Source: JAJPXC01 sp964562375
GTDB taxonomy: Bacteria > Bacteroidota > Bacteroidia > Bacteroidales > Muribaculaceae
Direction: 5' to 3'
DNA: 64,000 nucleotides
Assembly (NCBI GenBank): GCA_964562375.1
Contig: CAZLSW010000004.1
Location: 1-64,000, forward strand
The position numbers were made by a program, and so were the translations under genes. Each line of letters starts with the position of its first letter. The first letter of the stretch is position 1. Under the pieces are notes generated by a model. It had not been told where the DNA came from and did no database searches. It saw only the letters and a program-made list of their open reading frames with translations. Below, one piece after another: positions 8,847-19,000 of the stretch.

Positions 8847-11800
8847 TTATGTAGTAGGCTCTTGGGGTTCCTCGAAGTCGCCGTTGGCAACCTCGAAATA
8901 CTTGTTGAAGAAGGCTTTGAGCTTGTCGAGCACACGCTCAAAGATACCCTTGCGGTTGGCCTTCTTGTCGAAGGGGTTGACCGGCGGCAAGATGTCGTAG
9001 ACTTCGGTGCCGCCCTCGGGCACATATCCGCGCTCCCAGGCAACAGTGATGAACCGCAGAGCCTTCTCGGGCTTCAGCTTTTCCTCGGCGATGAGCGCGT
9101 GGAAGTCCTTGCGTTTCTGTTCGTTGACGTAGGCTCGCCAAGATGCGTCCACGTCGTCGCTAGCCCGGAGCGAGTCAATGAACTTCTCGATGAGTTCCTT
9201 CTTGTCGCGCAGGTCGGGGCTACTGTCTATGCTCTTGGCTATCTTGACGCGGATTTCTGTGTCTTGGCAGTGGCTGTCGTGGTAGAGGCCCACGAGATAG
9301 AGAATGTAGTCGATGTTGACCTCTACCTGCTTGACCAACTCCATCTCAAACTCCACGTCGTCTACGATGTCAGCGCCCTCGTGGCGCTCGCGGCCCCGGT
9401 ATTTGTCGTGAAGGTCGATGTAGACACTGAGGTAGTCCTGCATAGCCCGCTCCGATAACGGGTTGCGCTGCTTGAACTCGTCGAAACAACTAAGAAGGTT
9501 GACAAACTTGAGGATTGAGCCGAAAAGCCGGATGAAGTCCTTCTCGTTCTTCTCGCCCACAGGCATCTGCCCTTGCTTAAACCGTGCCACCAGCTCGTCG
9601 ACAAATTCGATGTAGCCCTTGACGTGCTTGCCGCCGGCGTCCTCGTAGCCATTGAAGTAGTCTTCAAACGGGCGAAGAATGGCCGTCGAGTGGGCTTCGG
9701 CATCGCCGAACAGCGACAGCGCCTTATTGGTTGCGGCCTCCAGGTTGCGGAAACAGACGATGTTGCCCCACGTCTTGACGGCGTTGAGTATTCGGTTGGT
9801 GCGCGAGTAGCCTTGCAGCAGGCCGTGGTAGCGGAGGCGCTTGTCAACCCAAAGGGTGTTGAGCGTCGTAGCGTCAAAGCCCGTCAAGAACATATTGACC
9901 ACGATTAGGAGGTCAATCTGACGGTTCTTCATGCGCTGCGAGATGTCCTTGTAGTAGTTGGGGAACTTCTCGGTGGAGGTGTCGTAGCTCGTGCCGTGTT
10001 CGGCGTTGTAGTCGGCTATTGCACGGTCGAGAAAGTCACGGTCGCTCTCCGACAGCCCTTCGGGCGAGTCAGGGTTTTCCTCCTCGTCGTCGTTGACGCC
10101 GAAGGAGAAAATTGTGGCGATTTTCAGGCGCTTGTTCTCCGGCAGGTCTTGCATCTGACGGCGCAGCTCGTCGTAGTAGAGTTTCGCCATGTCAATGCTC
10201 TGCACGGCCAGTATGGAGTTGAAGCCGTTGAGGCGTTCCTTGACGCGCACCTCGGCCACCTCCTTGCCTGCGCGGTTCTTGATAACATCGGTGATGTTTT
10301 GCAGGCGGTTGAAGTGATAGCTTTGCGAGCGGAGCGTCTGCTGGTCGAAGTGTTCCAGGATATAGCGGGACACGTTCTCGATGCGCTTGGGTGCGAGGAA
10401 CACGCGCTCTTGGTCTATGCCCCACACCTGCTCGTCGGCGATGTCCTCGTGCTTTTCGTCGACAGTGCGGACGTAAGCCACGCGGAATGGCAGCACGTTG
10501 TGGTCGCGTATGGCGTCCACAATGGTGTAAGTGTGGAGGCGCGTGCCAAAAACGTCGTCGGTGGTGGCTTGCAGCCCAGCGTCCTTCAGCATGTTCTCGG
10601 CGAATATCGGGGTGCCGGTAAAGCCGAACATGTAATATTTCTTGAATTTCCCCGCGATAGCCGCGTGCATGTCGCCGAATTGCGAGCGGTGGCACTCGTC
10701 GAAGATGATCACCACCTCCTTGTGATAAATCTCGTGGGTGGGATTTTTCTTAATGAGGGTGGCGAGTTTCTGAATAGTGGTGATGATGATGCGTTCCTTG
10801 CCGCGCAGTTGTCGCTCCAACACAGCGGTGGAGGTGTTGCCGTTGGCCGCGCCCTTTTGGAAGCGGTCATACTCCTTCATCGTCTGATAGTCGAGGTCTT
10901 TGCGGTCGACCACGAATATCACCTTGTCGATGTAGTCAAGGCCGGTAGCGAGTTGGGCCGCCTTGAACGAGGTGAGGGTCTTGCCCGAGCCTGTCGTGTG
11001 CCAAATGTAGCCTCCGCCCTCGCGCTTGCCGTAGAAACGCCCGTTGTGCGCCTTCTCCACCTGGTTGAGCAAGCGCTCGGTGGCGGCTATCTGATAAGGG
11101 CGCATAGCCAGCAGCAGGTCTTGCTCCGTCAGGATGCAATAGCGCGTGAGCAGGTTGAGCAGGGTATGGCGCGAGAAGAAGGTGGCCGTGAAGTCCTCCA
11201 AGTCGTTGATGATTTGGTTTTGCTGGTCGGCCCAGTAGGAGGTGAACTCGAAGGAGTGGGAGGTCTGTTGCTTGGCTCGCTGTTTCTTGGATGACGACAG
11301 CTCTTTGAGGTGGCCGTCGCGCGTGGTGTTGGAGTAATACTTGGTCTGCGTGCCGTTGGAGATGACGAACAACTGCACGTACTCGAACAGCCCGCAGCCG
11401 GCCCAAAACGACTCGCGGCCATAGCGGTTGATCTGGTTGAAGGCCTGCTTGACGCTGACGCCACGGCGCTTTAGCTCGACGTGGACGAGCGGCAGTCCGT
11501 TGACAAGGATGGTAACATCGTAGCGGTTTTCGCGCGACCCGCCCTCGGGCACGTACTGGTTGATAACCTGCGTGGAGTTGGCGTGCGGGTCGTCGTGGTC
11601 GATTATGAGGATATTGCGCTGCGTGCCGTCGTCGAGGGTCATAGCCTTGCGGTAGTCCTGCTGTATGGTGCGCGTCTTGTCGACGATGCCTTTCCCCTCG
11701 GCGGCAATCTCCTGGCGGTAGAAGCGGTCCCACTCCGAGTCGGTAAACTCGTAGTGGTTGAGCTTTTCCAATTGCCGGCGTAGGTTCTCCACCAGCTCTT

Positions 11801-11972
11801 TCTCGCTATGGATATGTAAGCGGTCGTACCCTTGCCGTGTGAGTTGTTCAATAAACTCGCGTTCGAGGTCGGCCTCGCTTTGGTAGCCCTCGGCCGCGAC
11901 CGAGGGTTTCTCAAAGCGGGCTATGACGGTGGATTGTGGCTGTTCGGCCACTATGCTATATGCTTTGCTCAT
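8847..11972 (-). CDS. hsdR: Type I restriction enzyme, endonuclease/translocase subunit HsdR
   Basis: A 1,041-residue HsdR, which translocates DNA and cuts it away from the recognition site when that site is unmethylated. The N-terminal PD-(D/E)xK nuclease is visible as YDVTILVNG...VELK (D152, E166, K168). The SF2 motor follows, with Walker A TTGSGKT near 329-335, DECH near 426, FTGTPI, and the late motif QGYSRTNR. The C-terminal third should bind the methylase core. The length is normal for the family. Its ATG overlaps the hsdS stop codon by 4 bases (ATGA), making it the last gene of a four-gene, translationally coupled operon. All catalytic residues are present. Confidence 0.96.
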   Translation of the reverse strand: MSKAYSIVAEQPQSTVIARFEKPSVAAEGYQSEADLEREFIEQLTRQGYDRLHIHSEKELVENLRRQLEKLNHYEFTDSEWDRFYRQEIAAEGKGIVDKTRTIQQDYRKAMTLDDGTQRNILIIDHDDPHANSTQVINQYVPEGGSRENRYDVTILVNGLPLVHVELKRRGVSVKQAFNQINRYGRESFWAGCGLFEYVQLFVISNGTQTKYYSNTTRDGHLKELSSSKKQRAKQQTSHSFEFTSYWADQQNQIINDLEDFTATFFSRHTLLNLLTRYCILTEQDLLLAMRPYQIAATERLLNQVEKAHNGRFYGKREGGGYIWHTTGSGKTLTSFKAAQLATGLDYIDKVIFVVDRKDLDYQTMKEYDRFQKGAANGNTSTAVLERQLRGKERIIITTIQKLATLIKKNPTHEIYHKEVVIIFDECHRSQFGDMHAAIAGKFKKYYMFGFTGTPIFAENMLKDAGLQATTDDVFGTRLHTYTIVDAIRDHNVLPFRVAYVRTVDEKHEDIADEQVWGIDQERVFLAPKRIENVSRYILEHFDQQTLRSQSYHFNRLQNITDVIKNRAGKEVAEVRVKERLNGFNSILAVQSIDMAKLYYDELRRQMQDLPENKRLKIATIFSFGVNDDEEENPDSPEGLSESDRDFLDRAIADYNAEHGTSYDTSTEKFPNYYKDISQRMKNRQIDLLIVVNMFLTGFDATTLNTLWVDKRLRYHGLLQGYSRTNRILNAVKTWGNIVCFRNLEAATNKALSLFGDAEAHSTAILRPFEDYFNGYEDAGGKHVKGYIEFVDELVARFKQGQMPVGEKNEKDFIRLFGSILKFVNLLSCFDEFKQRNPLSERAMQDYLSVYIDLHDKYRGRERHEGADIVDDVEFEMELVKQVEVNIDYILYLVGLYHDSHCQDTEIRVKIAKSIDSSPDLRDKKELIEKFIDSLRASDDVDASWRAYVNEQKRKDFHALIAEEKLKPEKALRFITVAWERGYVPEGGTEVYDILPPVNPFDKKANRKGIFERVLDKLKAFFNKYFEVANGDFEEPQEPTT

Positions 11973-13195
11973 GCGGATTTACGCTTGAAGGTGAGGAGAA
12001 GGTTGCGATAGTATTCGTACTGTTGTTGGCGAGCGGCGATTTCGGCAGGCAGCCCGGCCGTAAGGTCGGAGGTCAACGCCTCGAAGCGGTCAAGAATGTC
12101 GACGATGCGTTGCTGCTCCTCGAGCGGTGGGACGGGGATTAGGAAATCCATTAGGTCATATATTTTTACATCTATGACCTTTACACCACTTGCAGCGCGT
12201 TTTTTCTGATTAAAGAAATCTTTAGTTTGTAGATAGTAAGCGATGTATTTGGGGTTCTGTGTAGTGGAGAATACACATTCGTGGCCTCCAATAACAATTT
12301 CCTCGGAACCCAGCCAAGCGACACATTTACACACATCCTCAACATTCTCACTTGTGGTAGTGATAATGATGTCACCCGGTTTAGCCTTGACTAATTTTTG
12401 AGCGAGTTCTGGCGTTACGAATGATTTGGTATTTGTGGCGAAGGTTCGGTAGTAGGTGTAAATCTGACCATAGTGGATACAGCCAACCCCTTCGTCCACA
12501 AAATCCTTCTTCTGTAGACCGTTACCTCGCCTAAATTCACCTAACTCACTCATTTTCAGGAGTTGCCAACTGGGGAGGGTAAGTTGTTGAGTGTCAGCCA
12601 ATTCGGAATGAATATTATCGGAGCCGCCGACCGAGCCGAAGGCGAGGAGGCGGTTGCGATAATATTCATATTGCGCCTGGCGCGCTTGCAGCTCCGCTTG
12701 CAGCTCCGCTGCAAGTGCCGTCATCTTGTCGAGTATTTCGACAATGCGCTCTTGCACCTCCATAGGAGGAACGGGCACCTCAAGTTGAGAGTACTTGGAA
12801 ATCCACTGGCGTGCATGCTCTCCTACATCATATTTTATGCATTTCATTGCATAAAACAAGAAGCGGAAGTTTGCTTGGGTTGTCTGTGGCTTCAGCATCT
12901 TCATAGCCGAACTTTTAACCTTGAAGTCAAAATCAACCCAATGAAATGAAGTCGTAAAATCGTCGAAAATGATTACCGGATTATCAGGAGATGCTGTGTA
13001 GATTCCTTCAGGCTCATCTACATAACCCAAGATAAAGGATTGGCCAGCAGTAAGGACAGGAATTCCCTTAGCCAGATAATCTTTCGATGATATAATGTAC
13101 TTACCAGGTTGTTCGTATGACAGCAGCTCACCGAGTCTCTTGTACTCGACGCCATCGGGACAAAGGTCGGTTATAAGTTGTTGCAGTGATTTCAT
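11969..13195 (-). CDS. hsdS: Type I restriction specificity subunit HsdS
   Basis: A 408-residue HsdS with two target-recognition domains, each followed by a conserved helix. The helix motifs are PVPPMEVQERIVEILDKM (141-158) with QAQYEYYRNRLLAF (173-186), then PVPPLEEQQRIVDILDRF with QQQYEYYRNLLLTF near the C-terminus. This two-half symmetry sets the bipartite DNA target. The recognition domains are AT-rich compared with the conserved helices and with hsdR, as expected if they are swapped between strains. The DNA of the two conserved helices is similar (near 12002 and 12650), giving short direct repeats that could recombine. Four-base overlaps join it to the DUF1016 gene upstream and hsdR downstream. 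Confidence 0.95.
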   Translation of the reverse strand: MKSLQQLITDLCPDGVEYKRLGELLSYEQPGKYIISSKDYLAKGIPVLTAGQSFILGYVDEPEGIYTASPDNPVIIFDDFTTSFHWVDFDFKVKSSAMKMLKPQTTQANFRFLFYAMKCIKYDVGEHARQWISKYSQLEVPVPPMEVQERIVEILDKMTALAAELQAELQARQAQYEYYRNRLLAFGSVGGSDNIHSELADTQQLTLPSWQLLKMSELGEFRRGNGLQKKDFVDEGVGCIHYGQIYTYYRTFATNTKSFVTPELAQKLVKAKPGDIIITTTSENVEDVCKCVAWLGSEEIVIGGHECVFSTTQNPKYIAYYLQTKDFFNQKKRAASGVKVIDVKIYDLMDFLIPVPPLEEQQRIVDILDRFEALTSDLTAGLPAEIAARQQQYEYYRNLLLTFKRKSA

Positions 13196-14205
13196 ATCTT
13201 TGAGGAGTTTCGGCTTTCGTTGATAAGTTGGCGCAGTTCTTCTTCGCCGGGCAGGTAGGTGAGGTATTGTGCAGCAATTATTTGGGTGTTATCCTCCGGC
13301 AGGGTGAAGCGCACCACGGTGTCGTTCTTCTCGGCGCAAAGCACTATGCCCACAGGCGGATTGTCGCCAGGCTGCATCTGCGTGCGGGTATAATAGTTGA
13401 CATACATCTGCATCTGGCCGATGTCTTGATGCGTCAACGTGCCGGTCTTCAGGTCGATGAGCACATAGCAACGCGCCGGGATGGAATAAAACACCAAGTC
13501 GATGTAGTAGTGGTCGTTGTCAAACGATATGCGCTTTTGACGAGCCACGAAAGCAAAGCCACGACCCAGCTCAAGCAGAAAGCGCTGGAGTTTTGAAATC
13601 AACGCTTCTTCCAGGTCGTTTTCCAAGAAATGTTCACCCTGTTTAATGCCCAAGAACTCCAATATATATGGGTCGCGTATTATCTCCCGGGGATTAAACA
13701 CCTCGCCGGGTTGGGGGGTATTGGCTTCGGTTTGTAGTGGCTCCTTGTCACGGCTCGCTAATAAACGCTCATAATAGAGCGTATGTATCTGGCGTTCAAG
13801 TTGTCGAGTACTCCAATTGCATGCAGCACATTCATTGAGATAATAGTGCATGGCTTTATCGTCATCAACTTTTAGGATAGCCCGAATATGCGTCCAGCTC
13901 AATTGGTGACGCACTGCGTCACTTTTTCGCAAACGTTTGTATAACAGACGCATATATTTAAGATTAGTGACGTTAAAGCCATTTCCAAACTCCGGTACAA
14001 GTGCATCGGAAAGAGATTTCAATAGGCCGGTACCATACTCGGCGCGAGCATCCCCGCGTTGTTCATATTCAACAATGTAACGCCCCACTTCCCAATAGGC
14101 AGAAACTAAAGTTGAATTTACCGTGCGTACAATCGATGTTTTGGCGTCTGTGAGTACCTGGCGGATGTTGGCCACGAGGGTACTGTCTATGGGTAGACGT
14201 TTCAT
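13192..14205 (-). CDS. DUF1016/YhcG-type PD-(D/E)xK nuclease inside the hsd operon
   Basis: A 337-residue protein of the YhcG/DUF1016 family. The N-terminal DUF1016_N helical domain includes YWEVGRYIVEYEQRG and the LSWTHIRAIL segment. The C-terminal nuclease fold carries YYIDLVFY...VLIDLKTG (about 227-255), whose Asp and Lys residues are consistent with a PD-(D/E)xK active site. It is locked into the operon by ATGA overlaps at both ends, with hsdM upstream and hsdS downstream. Its product should therefore be made in step with the restriction complex. Family members are often found in or near type I restriction operons; their exact role is not settled. It could back up restriction or act as a separate nuclease. 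Confidence 0.9.
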   Translation of the reverse strand: MKRLPIDSTLVANIRQVLTDAKTSIVRTVNSTLVSAYWEVGRYIVEYEQRGDARAEYGTGLLKSLSDALVPEFGNGFNVTNLKYMRLLYKRLRKSDAVRHQLSWTHIRAILKVDDDKAMHYYLNECAACNWSTRQLERQIHTLYYERLLASRDKEPLQTEANTPQPGEVFNPREIIRDPYILEFLGIKQGEHFLENDLEEALISKLQRFLLELGRGFAFVARQKRISFDNDHYYIDLVFYSIPARCYVLIDLKTGTLTHQDIGQMQMYVNYYTRTQMQPGDNPPVGIVLCAEKNDTVVRFTLPEDNTQIIAAQYLTYLPGEEELRQLINESRNSSKI

Positions 14206-15770
14206 TTGTCACCTCCTTCCAATTCTGCCACCAGCATATCGATTTCCGTGCGTAGTTGGTTCTCGCGCTCGACGATGCGGGCGATACGGGCGTTAAGCTC
14301 GTTGATGTCAACTTCCTCGGTGGTGTCCTCCGGCTCGACATAGGTGCTGACGGAAAGGTTGTATTTCTTCGCGGCGATGTCGGCGGTGGTCACTACTGCC
14401 GAGAAGTGCGGCTCCTCGGCCTTGTTGATGTGTGCTCGGTAGATGCGCTCCTGGTTGGCCTCGGAGAGACGGTTCTTGTTGCCCTCGTGCTCGAACTCCT
14501 GCGAGGCGTCGATGAACAGCACGCGGTTGTCGGCCTTGTTTTTCTTCAGCACGATTATGCAGGTGGCTATTGAGGCGCCGAAGAACATGTTGGGCGCAAG
14601 CTGGACAACAGTGTCAACGTAGTTGTTCTTTACCAGGTACTCGCGTATCTTGGCCTCGGCGCCGCTGCGGTAGAGCACGCCGGGGAACTCGACGATGGCG
14701 GCGGTGCCCTCGGTGGAGAGCCACGAGAGTATGTGCATCACAAAGGCCATGTCGGCCTTCGACTTCGGGGCCAGCACACCGGCAGGCGAAAAACGCGGGT
14801 CGTTGATGAGGGTGGCGTCGCTGTCGCCGGCCCAGGGTATGGAATAAGGCGGGTTACTGACGATGGCGTCGAAGGGTTCCTCTGCCGAGTGCTTGGGGTT
14901 CATCAGGGTGTCGCCCTGCTGTATGTCGAAGTGGTCGTAGTTGACGTTGTGCAGGAACATGTTCATGCGGCAGAGGTTGAAAGTCTTAAGAATAATCTCT
15001 TGACCGAAGAAACCCTCTCGCACATTGTCGGCACCGAGCACCATCTTGAAGTTGAGCAGTAGGGAGCCGGAGCCACAGGCCGGGTCGTAGACCTTGTTGA
15101 CGCTCTTACGCCCGGCCACGGCTATTTTGGCCAACAGATAGCTCACCTCAGCGGGGGTGTAGAACTCGCCTCCCTTGGTGCCGGAGTTGAGCGCATACAT
15201 CTTTATAAGGTGTTCGTAGCAGGTGCCGAACACGTCGATGCCGCTCTGTTCATACTCCGAGAAGTTGAGGTCGCGCACAGCTTCGAGCAGGTCGGAGAGC
15301 AGGGCGCAGCGGTCGGCCACGGTGCCACCCAGGCCCGGATCGTTGGTGTTGAAGTTGGCAAAGAGGCCCTTCACGTCGCCCTCCGAGGCTGTGCCTATGG
15401 CAGAGTCTTCGATGGCCTTGAAGATGTTGGCAAGGGTGGTGTTCAGCTCGGTGTCCTTTCGGGCGCGGTTGGCAACATTGATGAATAGCTGGCTCGGGAG
15501 GATAAAGAAGCCTTTGGCGTTGACCATATCCTCGCGTGCGTTTTCGGCTGTTTCATCGTCCATTGCGGCATAGTCGGGGTTGTCCACCCCGGCCTCGCGC
15601 ATAAGGTCGTTGCAATACTTGGTGATGTTTTCCGAGATGAACCGATAGAAAAGGGTGCCAAGCATAAAATCCATGAATTGCACGGGGCTTACCTTGCCGC
15701 CGTGAACCAGACCGGTCGCCGTTTTCCATATAAGGTTCTTGAACTCGGTTCTTAATTGTTCGTTAGTCAT
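14202..15770 (-). CDS. hsdM: Type I DNA adenine methyltransferase HsdM
   Basis: A 522-residue N6-adenine methylase that modifies the target set by HsdS. The N-terminal HsdM helical domain covers about residues 8-150. The S-adenosylmethionine motif DPACGSGSLLL is near 227-237, and the catalytic NPPY (SNPPYSIPW) is near 303-311. The C-terminus is a coiled helix rich in Glu and Arg that contacts HsdS. It is the first gene of the operon, starting at an ATG with about 250 bases of non-coding sequence upstream. A TAAATTTG -7-like box lies about 93 bases upstream. All catalytic motifs are intact. Confidence 0.96.
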   Translation of the reverse strand: MTNEQLRTEFKNLIWKTATGLVHGGKVSPVQFMDFMLGTLFYRFISENITKYCNDLMREAGVDNPDYAAMDDETAENAREDMVNAKGFFILPSQLFINVANRARKDTELNTTLANIFKAIEDSAIGTASEGDVKGLFANFNTNDPGLGGTVADRCALLSDLLEAVRDLNFSEYEQSGIDVFGTCYEHLIKMYALNSGTKGGEFYTPAEVSYLLAKIAVAGRKSVNKVYDPACGSGSLLLNFKMVLGADNVREGFFGQEIILKTFNLCRMNMFLHNVNYDHFDIQQGDTLMNPKHSAEEPFDAIVSNPPYSIPWAGDSDATLINDPRFSPAGVLAPKSKADMAFVMHILSWLSTEGTAAIVEFPGVLYRSGAEAKIREYLVKNNYVDTVVQLAPNMFFGASIATCIIVLKKNKADNRVLFIDASQEFEHEGNKNRLSEANQERIYRAHINKAEEPHFSAVVTTADIAAKKYNLSVSTYVEPEDTTEEVDINELNARIARIVERENQLRTEIDMLVAELEGGDK

Positions 15771-15862
15771 TACTTATGGGTTTGCTCTGGGAAATTAAGG
15801 TAAGCTTTTGCTTGGGAGAGCGACTGCTACACATCTATGCAATGGCGCAAGCGCGGATTATG

Positions 15863-15870
15863 CAAATTTA
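15863..15870 (-). promoter_or_regulatory. Possible -7 box for the hsd operon
   Basis: The minus strand reads TAAATTTG, matching TAnnTTTG. No good TTTG is found 19-20 bases further upstream, so this is a partial promoter match. Confidence 0.4.
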
Positions 15871-15939
15871 GGCATTTTCTGCGGAAATGAATACCCTTGT
15901 TGGAATGTTTTGTAACATATAATACATATCTCCGACCGC

Positions 15940-15981
15940 GAAAATAATCGCGGGGTGCGCCAAAACTCGGCACACCCCGCG
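15940..15981 (-). terminator. Terminator downstream of the giant surface-protein gene
   Basis: On the minus strand a 13-base stem (CGCGGGGTGTGCC pairing with GGCGCACCCCGCG, one G-T pair) with a 7-base loop is followed by ATTATTTT. It lies about 40 bases beyond the stop at 16023 and before the hsd promoter region. It should therefore end the fimbria/adhesin transcript and insulate hsdM. Confidence 0.7.
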
Positions 15982-16022
15982 GGAATTTTTCAGTCATCGA
16001 GCTGGTCGCGGTTCAAGAGAGA

Positions 16023-19000
16023 TTAGGGGATGTGGAACTTGAAGGTGGAGACGAGGTAGTTGCCGGGGTTGAGGCCTCGGTAGAGGTTGGTGCCCGCGTG
16101 GACGGTGAGCTGGCGGATTAGTCGGCCGGAGATGTCGTAGAGCGGGAGGGTCATTTCCTGGGGGGAGTCGATGCGCAGGGCGCCGTCGGAGGTGACGGAG
16201 AAGCTGAGGTTGCCACCGGCGAGGTCGTCGAGGTCGTCACCGTCGTCCTCGGGCACAGTGTCATCGCCCAGGGCCAGGATCTTGATGGGGGTGGATACCG
16301 ACTGGGGCGTTGTGACGTAGACGCGGAACGGCGCCACATAGTCGCCCGTCGAGCCCCAAACGAACTCAGTGCGCAGCTTGCCCGACGTGTCGTAATCGTC
16401 GTTGATCATATAGGAGCGGGCCGAGGCGATCTCCTCGTAGGTGTAGGTGCCGTGGAGCGAGTAACCGTCGCTGGTGGAGATCGTGGCGGCGGGATTGTCG
16501 TCGGTCACCTGGATGGTGAGCGGGGTCTTAGCCGCCGTAGCCACATCGCTCGAGGCGGTGAGAGCGAGCTCGGAGGAGAGAACGTTGGTGTACGGGCGAT
16601 GAGTGTCGCTTAGGTACTCGTAGACGATTTTCTGGCCGAACGGCTCCGGCTCGCCTCGGCGTTGCTGGAAGATCTCGCCACTGAGGTCAAACTCGTAATA
16701 GCGCGAACCGGGGAAGCTGATCAGGTAAGGCACGCGGGAGGTGATGAACCGGTATCCCTCGTGCTTGACGCCCGCTGAGGTGTACATATTGTGCTTCTCC
16801 ACGTAGCCACGCGACGAGTAGGCGTAGGTGAACCACGGGTTGGCGTAGTCGTAGTCGCCCGTCAACTCGCTTAGACCGTCAATTGTGCCAATCAGCGACT
16901 TGGCATGGCCGGGACGGCAGAAGTACAACCCTTCGCCGCTCTTGTAGCCGGCAAGCGAACGCAACCAGTACTCATGGAGAATCTCTGAGGAGCCGTAGAA
17001 GTGGGTCAACTCGCCGTGGGAGCGCACGTCGTTGTCGCGGCCCGAGTTGTCGTAGGCCATCACGCGGTTGACTGCGAAGGGCAGGCAGAGGCCATCCCAA
17101 GCGCTGTTACCCTCCGAGTAGGCCTCAGGCACGCGCTCGTACCAAGCTCGGCGAGCCACGCCAAACTCCTTGGGAGCGTTGAACGGCTGCAGGTCGACAA
17201 GATGGAACTGGTCGTCGCTGGCGGCGAAGGTCCAATCGGTGGCCGATTTGACGAGCAGATGGCCTTGGATGTCGTTCTCGAGGGTCTCCTCGGTATAGGC
17301 AAGCGGAGCCAGCCACGAGGTGACGGTATCGGTGTAGACAAGCAGGTTGCGGGTCACGCGATCGTGCTCGTCGAGTTGATAATTGGAGTCGATCTCGAGC
17401 GACGCGATGCCGAGGATGGAGCTTTCGGGCAGGTCGCGCGAGGGAGCGCAGTAGATGTCACGGCCGTCGTCGGTCACCCATGCGCGGGTGGGGGTCATAG
17501 CCGAGCCGGTACCGTAATCGCGGAAGTCGGAAAAGTCGATGGCTGTAAGCCTGGGGTCGGAGGCCACGGCTTCAACGTTGAAGTGGAATCCTTGGTCGAC
17601 CTTCGACCCCTGGAAACCCGAGGCACGGTACACGCGGTTGTCGCCGTTGTAGATCGACGGATAGAGCTGCGAGGCTGCCAAGTCGAGTGTCTGGCCGAAG
17701 AACAGATAGTCACTCGGGAAAATCGGCTCGAAATGGGCGTCACGACCGTCCACCTCCCCAGCGGCGATGTAGCGGGAAGCCTCCTCCGGGGTACGCTCGA
17801 GGAGGTAGTCGTGGGCTGTGGAGGCTTCGCCACGGGCAAGGTTGCGATAGTTGAGATAATTGGGTAAGTCGTGGGTTCGCAGGGCCTCAGCCGAGCCACC
17901 GACAGCGGCGAATCGGTAGTCGCCGTTGCCGTAGTAGTCGTCGAGGTAAGTGGTGACCCAGCGACCAGCCTTGCCCGCGTAGCCGTCGGAGATGTTCCCC
18001 TCAGCGTCCACGTCGTGATCGGTGCCTCCCAGGGCGAAATAGCGCGCCAGCAGATAGTTGCCGTTGAGGTTGTAGGCGATTTTACCGTGGAGGAAGTCAA
18101 GCGGAGTGGAGGGGTTCTTGGGGTCGTAGAAGAAGCAGTTTTCGGTTACACCACCCGTCGTGCTAACCACGCCTTGCGTGTAGGCGCCTTTGCCTTGCAT
18201 CACAAAGCCGGTGTTGTACACCTTGCCCGCGTTCTTGTACAGGAGGGGCGAGCCCTCGGGGAGGAAGAGAGTGTGGCCGTCGCCATGAAGTTCGCCCTTG
18301 AACACCGCGTTGGCGTCGGCGGTCAATTTATCGACAGTCAGGTCGTTGGTGAGGTAGAATTTCAGCCCCTCCGCTCCAGCGGGGTGGGCCTTGAGGGAGG
18401 TACCCTCGAGGGTAACGTCCTTGCCAGTTTCGGCCAGGTATTCAACGAATCGCTGCAGGTCGGCCTCATCCTGAATGTAGATGCGGGCACCGGCAACTGG
18501 CAGGAGGTCAAATTGTCGCGAGCCGTCGGTCGCGAGCATGCGGTGGTAGTTGTGCACCTCCACGTTGGGGTACTTGGCGTCGGCGGCTGTGCCCTTGGTG
18601 AAGTCGAGACCGTTGATGGTCATCACGTATTGCAAGTCCCAACCGTTTTGGTACCAGTACGCCGGGAACTGCACCTGGGCGGTGGACGCACCGGCGACAG
18701 CGCCGTCGTCGGTATCAACGAGCTTCACGGTGGTGCCCTCGGGCGATTTCAACTGCCAGTAGGCGCCAGCCACGGCCATCGTTTCCTCGTCCATCTCTAC
18801 CTCCACGTTGGAGGCGTTAGCGTAGATTAGCTCGCCCGGGAGGGCGCAATTCTCGATCACGGCGTTACCCGTGATTGTGGGGCCGAGCAGGTAGCGTATG
18901 GTAAGGGTTATCACGTAGTGGAATTCGGAGTCGCCAGTGGTGGTGGCTAAAGCGATTCTCACCTTCTCCGGCTCCTCCAGGTGGGCGCGGTAGTAGGCTG

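Noticed and set aside
9996..11294. 432-codon frame opposite hsdR
   Set aside because: HsdR motifs are intact on the other strand and this frame shows no motif; antisense shadow.
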